This document shows, one piece after another, positions 34,836 to 43,707 of a DNA stretch of 64,000 nt. This DNA comes from Myxococcales bacterium (lineage in GTDB: Bacteria > Myxococcota_A > Polyangia > Nannocystales > Nannocystaceae), in assembly GCA_020633335.1 (NCBI GenBank), contig JACKDU010000005.1, positions 496,001-560,000 on the forward strand, given 5' to 3'. Within the stretch, counting starts at the first letter, position 1; each line of letters opens with the position of its first letter. Position numbers and translations under genes: made by a program. The notes under the pieces were generated by a model. That model was not told the origin of the DNA and ran no database searches. It saw only the letters and a list, made by a program, of their open reading frames with translations.

Positions 34836-34851
34836 GCCTCGCCGCGGTCGC

Positions 34852-37010
34852 CTAGGCGAAGCGGCTCGCGTCGATCAGCTTGCTCATCCGCAGGTACTCC
34901 GCGCGGGCGGCGTCGATCACGTGGCGTCGGGTGATCGGCGAGCCCTCCTCGGCGGCCGCGAAGGCCGCGCCGACGGCGATGTTGCGGATGTTGCCGCCGC
35001 TCACCTCGAAGCGGTCGGCGAGGTCGGCGGGGTCGAGGCCCTCGGCGAGGGGGGCCTCGCGCGGCCAGACCCGGCGCCAGATCTCGGCGCGCTCAGGGGC
35101 GCTCGGCATCGCGAACTCGACGATCACCTGGAGGCGGCGGAGGAAGGCGTCGTCGAGGTTCTTGCGGAGGTTCGAGGCCATGATCACGACCCCGGGGTAG
35201 GACTCGATCCGCTGGAGGAGGTAGGCGACCTCGATGTTGGCGTAGCGGTCGTGGGCGTCCTGGACCGAGCTCCGCTTGCCGAAGAGCGCGTCGGCCTCGT
35301 CGAAGAAGAGCGCGACCTCGCTGGCCTCGGCCTCGGCGAAGACCTGGGCGAGGTGCTTCTCGGTCTCGCCGATGTACTTCGAGACGATCTGCGAGAGATC
35401 GACGCGGTAGAGGTCGAGGCCGAGCTCGCGGGCGACGATCGCCGCGGCCATCGTCTTGCCGGTGCCCGAGGGCCCGGAGAAGAGCGCCGCGATCCCGCGG
35501 GCGTCGGCGTGGCGGCGGCCGAAGCCCCACTCGGCCATCACCGTCTGGCGGAAGCGGTGGCGGCGGACCAGCTCCTCGAGGAGGCGGCGGCGGTCCTGCG
35601 GGAGCACCAGGTCCTCCCACGAGTCTGTCCGAACGACCAGGCTAGCGAGGGCGCCGAGGCGGGGGGCGACGTGGCGGCGGGCGGCGTCGAGGAGGACCTC
35701 GAGGGGCGGGTGCGCGGCCGCGGGAGAGGCCGCCCGGGCGGCCGCGGCGGCCTCGCGGATCTGGCCGCCGGTCATCCGGAAGGCGTCGGCGAGCGCCTCG
35801 AGATCGTCGCCCGGGAGCGCGGGCAATTCCGCGCGCCAGAGCGCGCGCCGGCCGGCCGCGCCGGGGGGCTGGAGGGTGAGGCGGAGGCGGCCGCGGAGCC
35901 GCGCTGGCCAGGCGCCGACCTCGGGGATCGCCGACCATGTCCAAACGAGCAGGTCGATCCCGCCGGGGCCGAGGGCGGCGGCGAGGGCCGCGAGGCGCTC
36001 GCCATGGCCGGGGCTCGGGTGCGCGAGCGCGTCGGCGCCGCGCCAGCAGACGAGGCGACCGTCGAGGCGGGCGGCGAGGGCGATCGCCTGGACGAGGGCG
36101 CCGAAGTCCGCGGGGTCGAGGGCGGCCGCCCGGGCGCCGTCGACCACCAGGGCGCGCCGCGCCCGAGGCGGGCGGGCGGCGAGGGCGAGGGCGAGGCGGA
36201 GGCGGCCGGCGCCGGGGGGCCGGCGAGGTCGACGATCGCCGCGCCCGCGGAGCTGGCGGCGAGGCGCTCGGCGAGGTCGGCGGCCGCGTCCGCGAGCTCA
36301 TCCTCGGCGGGCGGGCTGCCGTCGATCTCGGCGAGCCAGCCGCTCAGCGCCGGGTCGATCGCCGACGCGCCGCTGAGCCAGCGGAGCGCCCCCGGGCTGA
36401 CCACCAGCTCGTCGCGGGTCGACGCCCCGCGGGCCCGCGCGGGCGCGAGGCGGAGGAGGCCGAGGCGGCGCAGCGGCGCCGCCGGATCGACGAGGCGCTC
36501 GCGGAGCGCGAGGCGCTCGCCGAGCTCGCCCGCGAGGAGATCGAGCGCGAGCTGGACGCTCGGTCGCCGGCGCTCGACGTCGTCGTGCAGCCAGCCGAAG
36601 AGGCGCTCGTAGCGGATGTCGATCTCCGGCGCGAGGGCGAGGAGGAGGAGCTCGCGGTCGCTGGCGTCGAGGCCGAGGCGGTCGGCGAGGAGGTCGAGGC
36701 GGAGGACGCCGCCGGCCGCCCGGGTCGCCGCCTCGCGGGCCGCGAGCGCCTCGCGCTTGTCGGCGATCTCGGCGACCAGCGCCTCGAGGCCGCCGTGGAT
36801 CGGCGAGCCCGCCCAGAGCGGCGCGCCCGGGATCCGCTCGAAGTGATCGATCACCGCGTCGTTCTCGAGGGTGAGCCCCCGCCGCTCGGGGTCGCCGCCG
36901 GCGATCTGGCGGACCTGGGCGACCCGGAGGAGGAGGCGGGCGTCGAGGTCGAGGAGCGCGCTCTGGAGGTGCTCGGCGTCGCTCGTGAAGGGGGCGCTCG
37001 GGGTGCTCAC
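34852..37010 (-). CDS. Two-module AAA+ ATPase with winged-helix-type N-terminus, frameshifted in this sequence
   Basis: From GTG 37010 the frame reads an N-terminal region (LADRLGLDASDRELLLLALAPEIDIRYERLFGWLHDD), then loses frame; the rest continues in another frame to 34852. Adding one C:G pair to the six-base run at 36214-36219 gives a continuous GPPGAGR loop (a Walker-A-like site of a degenerate first AAA module) and a protein of about 719 residues. The second module is intact: GPSGTGKT (about 515), LFFDEADALFGKR, and a sensor MASNLRKNLDDAFLRR. The architecture matches ATPases often found with contractile injection systems, but no such structural genes are present. It lies 14 bases after the caspase-like gene, in one operon with it. 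Confidence 0.82.
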
Positions 37011-37024
37011 GACCCGCCCCTCGC

Positions 37025-38161
37025 TCAGGTGATCCCGTACTCGTGGGCGATCTCTTCGGGCGGGAAGGGGATCACGATCACCCAGGGGACGTCTTCGGTG
37101 TCGGTGACGTAGACCCCGCGGTAGCTCCAGCCCTGGATCTTGCCGACACCCTGGAGATCCCCATTGTCGACCACGCCGAAGACGCTCGCGTAGTCCTCGG
37201 CGACGAAGGAGCTGAGGCCGTCGAGGTCGGAGCTGTCGGCGACGCGGGTGAGGCCGAGGTTGGTCGCCTGCCGGAGGGCGTAGCCGTGGTACTTCGGGTA
37301 CTCGGTCTCCGAGAGCTTCTCGGAGAAGTCCACCTTCTTGTAGCCCGACGAGCCCCCGCCCATCTTCTCGCTCCAGCTCGGCGTCGACACCGTGCCGCTG
37401 AAGCCGTGGACCTGGATCTGGAGGTAGCCGCGGGCGACCATCGCCGCCGCGAGGCGCTCGGCGAAGGGGCGGTCGTCCTTCTTGATGACGCTCGGATCGA
37501 GGGGGACGACCGACGACGCGCCCCAGCAGGCGAAGAGCTTGAGGGTCTTGTGGGTCTTGGGGAGCCCGTGCTTCTCGAGGCGGGCGGCGATCTGCTCAGG
37601 GGTGTACTGGTCGCGCGGGTTGTCCCAGTTGCCGATCTTGGGGCCGCCGAGCATGCCGTGGGAGACCAGGTAGAGGTGATCGTTGGCGGCGACGTCCTTG
37701 AGGCCCCAGTCCCAGAAGAGGAAGGACGAGGTCGAGCGGACGGTCGGCGCGATCGGGAGTGGCTTCGGATCCTCCTTCACCGAGAGCTCTGACTCGATCG
37801 ACATCGCCGAGAGGCCGCTGGTGCCGCTGCTGGTGGGCGTCGTCCCGCTCTTCTTCGACTTCTTCTGCTCCTCCTTGATCTCCTCGTCGCGGAGCTCCTT
37901 CGCCTTCTTCGCCTTGGCGATCCGGTCGGCGAGGTAGATGTCGACGTCGGTGAGCGCCTTGTCGCCCTTGCGATCGCTCTGGACGTGGAGCCAGTGCTCC
38001 TTGACCGACTTGGACTCGTCCGGCGTCGACTCCGGGTTGACCTGCGCCTTGAGGATCTTGATCCCGAGCTGGGCCTGCGTCTTGGTCACGGTGACCGGCG
38101 CCGGCGCCTCATCGACCGACGGCGCCCGCATCCGCTTGAGCTTCGGCTTCCGCTCGGGCAT
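37025..38161 (-). CDS. Putative caspase/CHAT-like (clan CD) protein
   Basis: A 378-residue protein unusually rich in Lys/Ser/Thr for this genome. Residues 1-140 are charged and low-complexity (KAKKAKELRDEEIKEEQKKSKKS). The second part has DHLYLVSHGMLGG (His168) and, 40 residues on, LKLFACWGAS (Cys212), each after a hydrophobic strand, which is the His-Gly/Cys dyad spacing of clan CD proteases (CHAT, caspase, C80). The C-terminal 150 residues contain a VHGFSGTVST segment expected for such folds. It is expressed together with the downstream AAA+ ATPase. A protease effector triggered by the ATPase is possible; the catalytic claim rests on two motifs only. Confidence 0.6.
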   Translation of the reverse strand: MPERKPKLKRMRAPSVDEAPAPVTVTKTQAQLGIKILKAQVNPESTPDESKSVKEHWLHVQSDRKGDKALTDVDIYLADRIAKAKKAKELRDEEIKEEQKKSKKSGTTPTSSGTSGLSAMSIESELSVKEDPKPLPIAPTVRSTSSFLFWDWGLKDVAANDHLYLVSHGMLGGPKIGNWDNPRDQYTPEQIAARLEKHGLPKTHKTLKLFACWGASSVVPLDPSVIKKDDRPFAERLAAAMVARGYLQIQVHGFSGTVSTPSWSEKMGGGSSGYKKVDFSEKLSETEYPKYHGYALRQATNLGLTRVADSSDLDGLSSFVAEDYASVFGVVDNGDLQGVGKIQGWSYRGVYVTDTEDVPWVIVIPFPPEEIAHEYGIT

Positions 38162-38272
38162 GGGCCGACGCTAACACGACCCTCGTCGACGTTGGGCGCG
38201 GCTCCGCCCGCCGACGCGGACGAGCGCCGCAGATCGTCGCACCTCGGCTATCCTGGGGCCGCCGGAGCGAGC

Positions 38273-39703
38273 GTGACGCGGCGGATCACCAAGGACGAGA
38301 TCGAGCCCGCGATCCGGGCGTGGGCCCACGTGATCGGCCACGGCGGCGAGCCGGCGGAGACCCTGCCGCGGGCGCTCGGCTGGCTCCGCGAGCTCTGGGA
38401 GGCGGGCCTCGACACGCTGCCGCTCGATCTCGTCCATGACCTCGGGATGATGCTCGTCGAGGGGCGCGCCTTCCCCTTCGCCTCCGGGCGAGACCTGGCC
38501 GATTGGCCAGAGGAGCAGCGTTCAGAGCGGCTCGAGTACGAGGATCGGATCCTCGGGCGGTGGATCCTCGACCCGACCCTCGCCGAGGCGAACGTGGCGA
38601 TCGCGGCGCTGGGCGGCGAGCTCCGCCCGCGGGCGATCGCCCACGCGATCGGCCTCGCGCTCGGGCCGGCGGCGCGGGCCCCGGGGCTGGTCGCCGGCAA
38701 CCCGGCCCACCTGCGCGCGCGCGCGCGCGAGCTCGCGGCGGCGCTCGCCGCCTGGCCGCCGCGCTACGCCGCCTGGGAGGCGCCGCCATGCGACGACGCG
38801 TGGCGTGAGTGGGCGATCGAGCACCGCCGCGCGCTCGCCCAGGCGCTCGGCGAGCGCCGCCTCTTCACCCCCGAGGACCTCTGGGAGATCGCCCACCTCG
38901 AGGCCCTGCCGAGCGAGTCGGCCCGCCTCGCGCTCCGTGAGATCCACCGCGCGCGGGCGGCGATCGGCGGGGTCTCGCCCGGCCTCGGGATGCTCGTCCG
39001 CCGGCGCGCGCAGGAGGTGCCGGTCGACGACGACGACGCCAGCCACTACCCGGCGGGGGGCTTCGACGCGCTCGCCAACCGCGGCCGATTCGAGAACCTG
39101 GTGCGCTCCGAGGTCGGCTACGTCGGCGAGGGGCAGGTCGAGCTCGGCGGCGGCATCGACCTCTTCGACGTCCGCTTCGCCCAGGGCGAGCTGGTCTACT
39201 ACACCCGCGACGAGAGCCCGCTCTTCGATCAGCGCCGCGAGCTCAACGTCGTCATCGATCGACCCTCCGAGCTCCGCCACAAGCACCCCGAGCTCGACGC
39301 CCAGACCCTGGTCCTCGCCGACGCCGCGGCCCTCCGCCTCCAGGCCGATCTGATCGAGGTCTTCGGCCCCTCGGGCGCGCTCGTCAACCTCCGCTGGCGG
39401 CCCCTGGTGGCCGCCGATGCGCCGGCGATCGACGAGGAGCGGGCGCTCCTCAGCCTCACCCTCGCCGACGAGATCGCCCACGGGCGGGTGACCCTCGAGA
39501 CGATCGACTCCTTCGCCGAGGCGTCGACCCGCGGCCTCGTGATCTTCTCGATCCACCCCCGCGATCCGCGGGCGGGGGCGCGCGCCTGGGTGCGGGTCGG
39601 CGAGCCCACCTGGGTGATCGACGACGAGGCCTTCTTCGACGTCCGCGTACCCGGCGAGGTGCGGGCGGCGCTCGACGAGGTGCTGCGGCGCTGCTTCGAG
39701 TGA
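38273..39703 (+). CDS. Hypothetical protein, possibly degenerate vWA component
   Basis: A 476-residue soluble protein starting at GTG 38273. Residues 1-240 are helical and Arg/Ala/Leu-rich. The C-terminal part is alpha/beta: GGIDLFDVRFAQGELVYY, then RRELNVVIDRPSELR (about residue 322 onward), then QTLVLADAAALRLQADLIEVFG. The hydrophobic strand ending in Asp followed by a Ser-containing loop and a long amphipathic helix resembles a vWA domain whose MIDAS motif (DxSxS) has decayed to DRPSE. Such a partner would be expected next to MoxR. It is not in the same transcript as the MoxR gene, and the vWA reading is tentative. Confidence 0.6.
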   Translation: MTRRITKDEIEPAIRAWAHVIGHGGEPAETLPRALGWLRELWEAGLDTLPLDLVHDLGMMLVEGRAFPFASGRDLADWPEEQRSERLEYEDRILGRWILDPTLAEANVAIAALGGELRPRAIAHAIGLALGPAARAPGLVAGNPAHLRARARELAAALAAWPPRYAAWEAPPCDDAWREWAIEHRRALAQALGERRLFTPEDLWEIAHLEALPSESARLALREIHRARAAIGGVSPGLGMLVRRRAQEVPVDDDDASHYPAGGFDALANRGRFENLVRSEVGYVGEGQVELGGGIDLFDVRFAQGELVYYTRDESPLFDQRRELNVVIDRPSELRHKHPELDAQTLVLADAAALRLQADLIEVFGPSGALVNLRWRPLVAADAPAIDEERALLSLTLADEIAHGRVTLETIDSFAEASTRGLVIFSIHPRDPRAGARAWVRVGEPTWVIDDEAFFDVRVPGEVRAALDEVLRRCFE

Positions 39704-39747
39704 GCGCCGCGCCGACCTGGCCCCGCGGCCTGGTATGATCGGCGGCG

Positions 39748-40392
39748 ATGAAGCGCCTGATCGCCGCCTTCCTCCGGGGTCGCAGCGCCTGGCAGCTCCT
39801 GGTGATCGCCGTGATCACCACGAGCGCGGGCCTCCTGATGATCTACCAGCTCCGCTCGTCGACCCTGCGGATGCTCAAGATCGTGCTGATGCTCCTCTTC
39901 GCGACCGCCGGGGCGGCGCTCATCGTCGGCCTGGTGCGGCGGGCCGAGGAGGTCCAGGCCGGCCGCCGCTGGCTCCCCTACCTCGGCGGGATCCTCGGGA
40001 GCGCCGCGGTGATCGCCTTCGCGACCTACAGCCTCGGCCACTTCCGCCGCGACATGATCGCCGGCTGCAACTACGCGCGCCTCCCGGACACGATCGAGGA
40101 GCGGCGGGCCGAGATGGCCGAGGCCGAGGCCCGCCTCCGCAGCCCCTTCGCGATCCTGCCGGCGCTCACCAGCGACGCGGCCGCCCGCGAGTGCGAGGAG
40201 AGCCGGGCGGACCTCGACCGCCTCGATCGCGGGCTCTGCACCCACTGGCCGATCAAGGGCGTGGAGTGCGTCTGCGGCGACGAGCGGGCGCCCTACGCCC
40301 GCTGCCCCGAGCCCCGCTGCATGCACGCGCCCGGGGTCGCCGATCGCTTCTACTGCGTCGGCGATGACATCGACGGCCACCCCGGCTTCTGA
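39748..40392 (+). CDS. Membrane protein with Cys-rich C-terminal domain
   Basis: A 214-residue protein with three hydrophobic segments (about residues 15-33, 45-63 and 77-95). An extramembrane domain follows that is rich in Cys toward the end: CTHWPIKGVECVCGDE, RCPEPRCMH, FYCVGDD. Paired cysteines suggest disulfides or a metal site. No family is recognised. It precedes the CrtI/RetSat-like gene by 15 bases, in the same direction, and may be co-transcribed with it. Confidence 0.65.
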   Translation: MKRLIAAFLRGRSAWQLLVIAVITTSAGLLMIYQLRSSTLRMLKIVLMLLFATAGAALIVGLVRRAEEVQAGRRWLPYLGGILGSAAVIAFATYSLGHFRRDMIAGCNYARLPDTIEERRAEMAEAEARLRSPFAILPALTSDAAARECEESRADLDRLDRGLCTHWPIKGVECVCGDERAPYARCPEPRCMHAPGVADRFYCVGDDIDGHPGF

Positions 40393-40407
40393 GGTATCGT
40401 CCCGCCG

Positions 40408-42033
40408 ATGCGCGAGCGGGACAACCCCTGGAGTCGAGATCTCCCCAAGAGCCTGAGCGCCCCGCGCGAGTGGGACGCGATCGTCATCGGCTCGGGGATG
40501 GGCGGGATGACGGCGGCGGCGATCCTCGCCAAGCTCGGCCAGCGGGTGCTGGTCCTTGAGCAGCACTACGTCGCCGGCGGCTTCACCCACACCTTCAAGC
40601 GGCCGGGTTACGTCTGGGACGTCGGCGTCCACGCGGTCGGCGAGGTCACCGAGCGCAGCCTCACCGGCCGCCTCCTCACCCACCTCACCGACGACCGCCT
40701 GCACTGGTCGTCGCTCGGCCCGGTCTACGACGCCTTCGACTTCCCCGAGGGGCTCCACATCGACTTCCCGGACTCGCAGCGGCAATTCCGCGAGAACCTC
40801 TGCGAGGCCTTCCCGAACGAGGTCGCGGCGATCGACGGCTACCTCCACAAGGTCCGCGAGGTCGCGGGGGCGATGCGCTCCTACTACCTCGGCCGCCTCC
40901 TGCCGACCCGCAGCGGCCGGATCGCCGAGCGCGTCTTCGCGGGGCCGGCCCGCGAGGCCTTCGCCCAGCGGACCAAGCCGGTGCTCGACGCCCTCACCGG
41001 CGATCAGCGCCTCAAGACCGTGCTCGCCGCGCAGTGGGGCTACCACGGCTCGGTGCCGAGCCGCGCCTCCTTCGCGATCCAGGCGCTGGTCACCCGCCAC
41101 TTCGTCCACGGCGCCTACTACCCGGTCGGCGGCTCGCAGGAGATCGCCCGCACGCTCCTCGGGACCGTCGCCGCGGCCGGCGGCTGGACCCGGATCCGCG
41201 CCGACGTCGAGACGATCCTGGTCGAGCGCGGGGCGGCGGTCGGCGTCCGCCTCCAGGGCGGCGAGGAGCTCCGGGCCCGCCGGGTGATCTCGGCCGCCGG
41301 GGCGATCGCCACCGGCACCAAGCTGATCCCGCCGGAGGCGCGCTCGGCCGAGTGGGTCCGCTCGATCGCCGGGCTCCGGCCGGCGGCCGCCCACGTCTGC
41401 CTCTACCTCGGCTTCCGCGGCGACATCCGCCGGGCGGGCGCCGGCGCGGCCAACCGCTGGTTCTACAACACCTGGGACACCGAGGCCGACGCCTGGCGGA
41501 TCGGCAAGGGCCCCGAGGACAGGATCGACGAGGCGCCGATCCTCTACTGCTCCTTCCCCTCGCTCAAGGATCCTCGCCACGACCCCGGGCCCGAGGAGCG
41601 GCACACCGGCGAGGTCGTCACCTTCGTCCCCTGGGAGCGCTTCGAGCCCTGGCTCGGGACCCGCTGGCACCGCCGCGGCGAGGACTACGACGCCTACAAG
41701 GCGCGCCTCCAGGAGAGCCTCCTCGAGCAATTCCTCGCGAAGATGCCGGGGCTCCGGCCGCTCCTCGATCACGTCGAGCTCTCGACCCCGCTCTCGACCG
41801 ATCACTTCGTGCGGCCGGCGCGGGGCTCGATCTACGGGATCGAGCCGACCCCGGAGCGCTTCCAAAACCCCTACCTCCGGCCGCGGACGCCGATCCGCCG
41901 GCTCTTCATGGCGGGCTCCGACGTCGCCACCGTCGGCGTGATCGGGGCGATGATGGGCGGCGTGCTGGCGGCGGCCTCGGCCGAGCCGGTGCGGGTGATC
42001 GGCCTCCTCCGCGGCCTCGGCCGCCGCGGATAG
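40408..42033 (+). CDS. Phytoene-dehydrogenase-family FAD oxidoreductase (RetSat-like)
   Basis: A 541-residue protein with the FAD-binding GSGMGG (28-33) and LVLEQHYVAGGFTHTF, the hallmark of all-trans-retinol 13,14-reductase/CrtISO-type members of the CrtI family. YPVGGSQEIARTL and a C-terminal FMAGSDVATVGVIGAMMGG complete the two-domain FAD fold. Such enzymes saturate, desaturate or isomerise polyene chains such as carotenoids, retinoids or long-chain lipids. It is followed by sulfotransferase, crotonase and P450 genes, pointing to modification of a lipid or polyketide-like molecule. The exact substrate is unknown. Confidence 0.86.
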   Translation: MRERDNPWSRDLPKSLSAPREWDAIVIGSGMGGMTAAAILAKLGQRVLVLEQHYVAGGFTHTFKRPGYVWDVGVHAVGEVTERSLTGRLLTHLTDDRLHWSSLGPVYDAFDFPEGLHIDFPDSQRQFRENLCEAFPNEVAAIDGYLHKVREVAGAMRSYYLGRLLPTRSGRIAERVFAGPAREAFAQRTKPVLDALTGDQRLKTVLAAQWGYHGSVPSRASFAIQALVTRHFVHGAYYPVGGSQEIARTLLGTVAAAGGWTRIRADVETILVERGAAVGVRLQGGEELRARRVISAAGAIATGTKLIPPEARSAEWVRSIAGLRPAAAHVCLYLGFRGDIRRAGAGAANRWFYNTWDTEADAWRIGKGPEDRIDEAPILYCSFPSLKDPRHDPGPEERHTGEVVTFVPWERFEPWLGTRWHRRGEDYDAYKARLQESLLEQFLAKMPGLRPLLDHVELSTPLSTDHFVRPARGSIYGIEPTPERFQNPYLRPRTPIRRLFMAGSDVATVGVIGAMMGGVLAAASAEPVRVIGLLRGLGRRG

Positions 42034-42086
42034 CGGGAGCGCTCCGCGGGGTCGCCAGGGCGGGCGGCGGCCGCTACCATCGGCGC

Positions 42087-42803
42087 ATGACGATGAAGGT
42101 GATCGGCGCGGGCTACGGACGCACCGGCACGGACTCGCTCAAGGAGGCGATCGAGCTCCTCCTCGGCGGCCGCTGCTATCACATGAAGGAGGTGCTCGGG
42201 CGGCCGGAGCACCTCGACCGCTGGGTCGAGTTCGGCGCGCGTGGCCGCCAGGGGATGGACTGGGAGGCGCTCTTCGCCGACTACGTCGCCTGCGTCGACT
42301 GGCCCGCGGCCAACTACTACCGCGAGATCATGGCGGCCTTCCCCGACGCCAAGGTGCTCCTCTCGGTCCGCGATCCCGAGCGCTGGTACGACTCGCTGCA
42401 GGTGCTGGTGCGGATCAGCGGCGCCTTCGGCCGCCTCTCCTTCATCCCGAAGTTCCGCAAGTTCAAGCAGATGATCGCCCAGGTGGTCTGGCACGTCTTC
42501 CCCGACGTCCGCGACCGCCGGAGCACGATCGAGGTCTATGAGCGCCACGTCGCCGAGGTCAAGGCGGCGGTGCCGGCCGAGCGCCTCCTGGTCTTCGACG
42601 TCCGCGCGGGGTGGGGGCCGCTCTGCGCCTTCCTCGGGGTGCCGGTCCCCGACGTCCCCTTCCCCCACCGCAACACCCGCGGCGAGATCGAGCGCTTCGC
42701 CCGCAGGAATATGCTCCGCGAGGTGATGGCGAGCGTCGGCTGGATCATCGTCGCCGGCCTCGTCCTGGCGATCATCATCGCCCTGGTCTTCCGCCGCGGC
42801 TGA
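42087..42803 (+). CDS. Sulfotransferase family protein with C-terminal membrane anchor
   Basis: A 238-residue protein. KVIGAGYGRTGTDSLKEAIELL (residues 4-25) contains the 5'-PAPS-binding P-loop variant of the Sulfotransfer_4 family, followed by CYHMKEV. KVLLSVRDPERWYDS is the PAPS 3'-phosphate-binding strand with Arg and Ser. The last 20 residues (WIIVAGLVLAIIIALVF) are a transmembrane anchor followed by RRG, so the enzyme likely faces the cytoplasm at the membrane. The acceptor is unknown; a lipid substrate would fit the anchor and neighbours. A second ATG two codons downstream is also possible. Confidence 0.84.
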   Translation: MTMKVIGAGYGRTGTDSLKEAIELLLGGRCYHMKEVLGRPEHLDRWVEFGARGRQGMDWEALFADYVACVDWPAANYYREIMAAFPDAKVLLSVRDPERWYDSLQVLVRISGAFGRLSFIPKFRKFKQMIAQVVWHVFPDVRDRRSTIEVYERHVAEVKAAVPAERLLVFDVRAGWGPLCAFLGVPVPDVPFPHRNTRGEIERFARRNMLREVMASVGWIIVAGLVLAIIIALVFRRG

Positions 42804-42821
42804 GCCGGAGATTGTGACGAT

Positions 42822-43619
42822 ATGTCCGAAGAGACACCCTCCTACGAGCGGCTGCGGGTCGAGGCCCGCGGCCACGTCCTCCTCATCGGCCTCGATCGGG
42901 CGGCGAAGCGCAACGCCTTCGACCTGCGGATGCTCCGCGAGCTCGCGGCCGCGCTCACCGCCTACGACGACGACCCCGAGCTCCGCTGCGCGCTCCTCCA
43001 CGCCCACGGCGACCACTTCACCGCCGGCCTCGACCTCGCCGAGGTCGGCCCGGCGGTCGCCGGCGGCGACGCGCTCTTCCCGGCCGAGGGCGTCGATCCC
43101 CTCGGGCTCCACGGTCGCGCCCGCCGCAAGCCGCTGGTGATGGCGGTCCAGGGCTGGTGCCTGACGATCGGCATCGAGCTCCTCCTCGCCGCCGACGTCC
43201 GGGTCGCGGCCGCCGACGCGCGCTTCGGGCAGATCGAGGTCGGCCGCGGGATCTTCCCCTTCGGCGGGGCGACGATCCGCCTCCCGCAGATCGCCGGCTG
43301 GGGCAACGCGATGCGCTGGCTCCTCACCGGCGAGCTCTTCGACGCGGCCGAGGCCCTCCGGATCGGCCTGGTGCAGGAGGTCGCGCCGCCCGGCGAGGCG
43401 CTCGCGCGCGCGCTGGCGATCGCCGAGACGATCGCCCGGCAGGCGCCGCTCGGCGTCCAGGCGACCCTCGAGTCGGCGCGCATCGCCGAGCGCGCGGGCC
43501 CGCAGGCGGCCGCGGACGCGCTCCTCGGGCAGGCGCGGGGGCTGATGGCGAGCGAGGACGCGGCCGAGGGGCTCCGCTCCTTCGTCGAGCGCCGCCAGGG
43601 TCGCTTCGTCGGCCGCTGA
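42822..43619 (+). CDS. Enoyl-CoA hydratase/isomerase family protein
   Basis: A 265-residue crotonase-fold protein: KRNAFDLRM near the N-terminus, GDHFTAGLDLAEV (oxyanion-hole strand), then QGWCLTIGIELLLAADVRVAAADARFGQIEVGRGIFPFGGA. The usual two catalytic Glu positions are only partly recognisable (Glu in GIELLL and QIEVGRG), so the reaction on the acyl-CoA (hydration, isomerisation or hydrolysis) is undecided. It starts 18 bases after the sulfotransferase gene and is probably in the same operon. Confidence 0.88.
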   Translation: MSEETPSYERLRVEARGHVLLIGLDRAAKRNAFDLRMLRELAAALTAYDDDPELRCALLHAHGDHFTAGLDLAEVGPAVAGGDALFPAEGVDPLGLHGRARRKPLVMAVQGWCLTIGIELLLAADVRVAAADARFGQIEVGRGIFPFGGATIRLPQIAGWGNAMRWLLTGELFDAAEALRIGLVQEVAPPGEALARALAIAETIARQAPLGVQATLESARIAERAGPQAAADALLGQARGLMASEDAAEGLRSFVERRQGRFVGR

Positions 43620-43707
43620 GCCCGACGCGCGTGGACGGGCGGCGACCGCCGGTCGCAGGCGGACCCTCGCCTGGCCTTCGGGGTAGTATCGGCAGCGGAT
43701 TTCGCCC

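Noticed and set aside
34852..38161. Contractile injection (eCIS) locus
   Set aside because: The ATPase resembles those of such loci, but no sheath, tube, spike or baseplate gene is present in the window.
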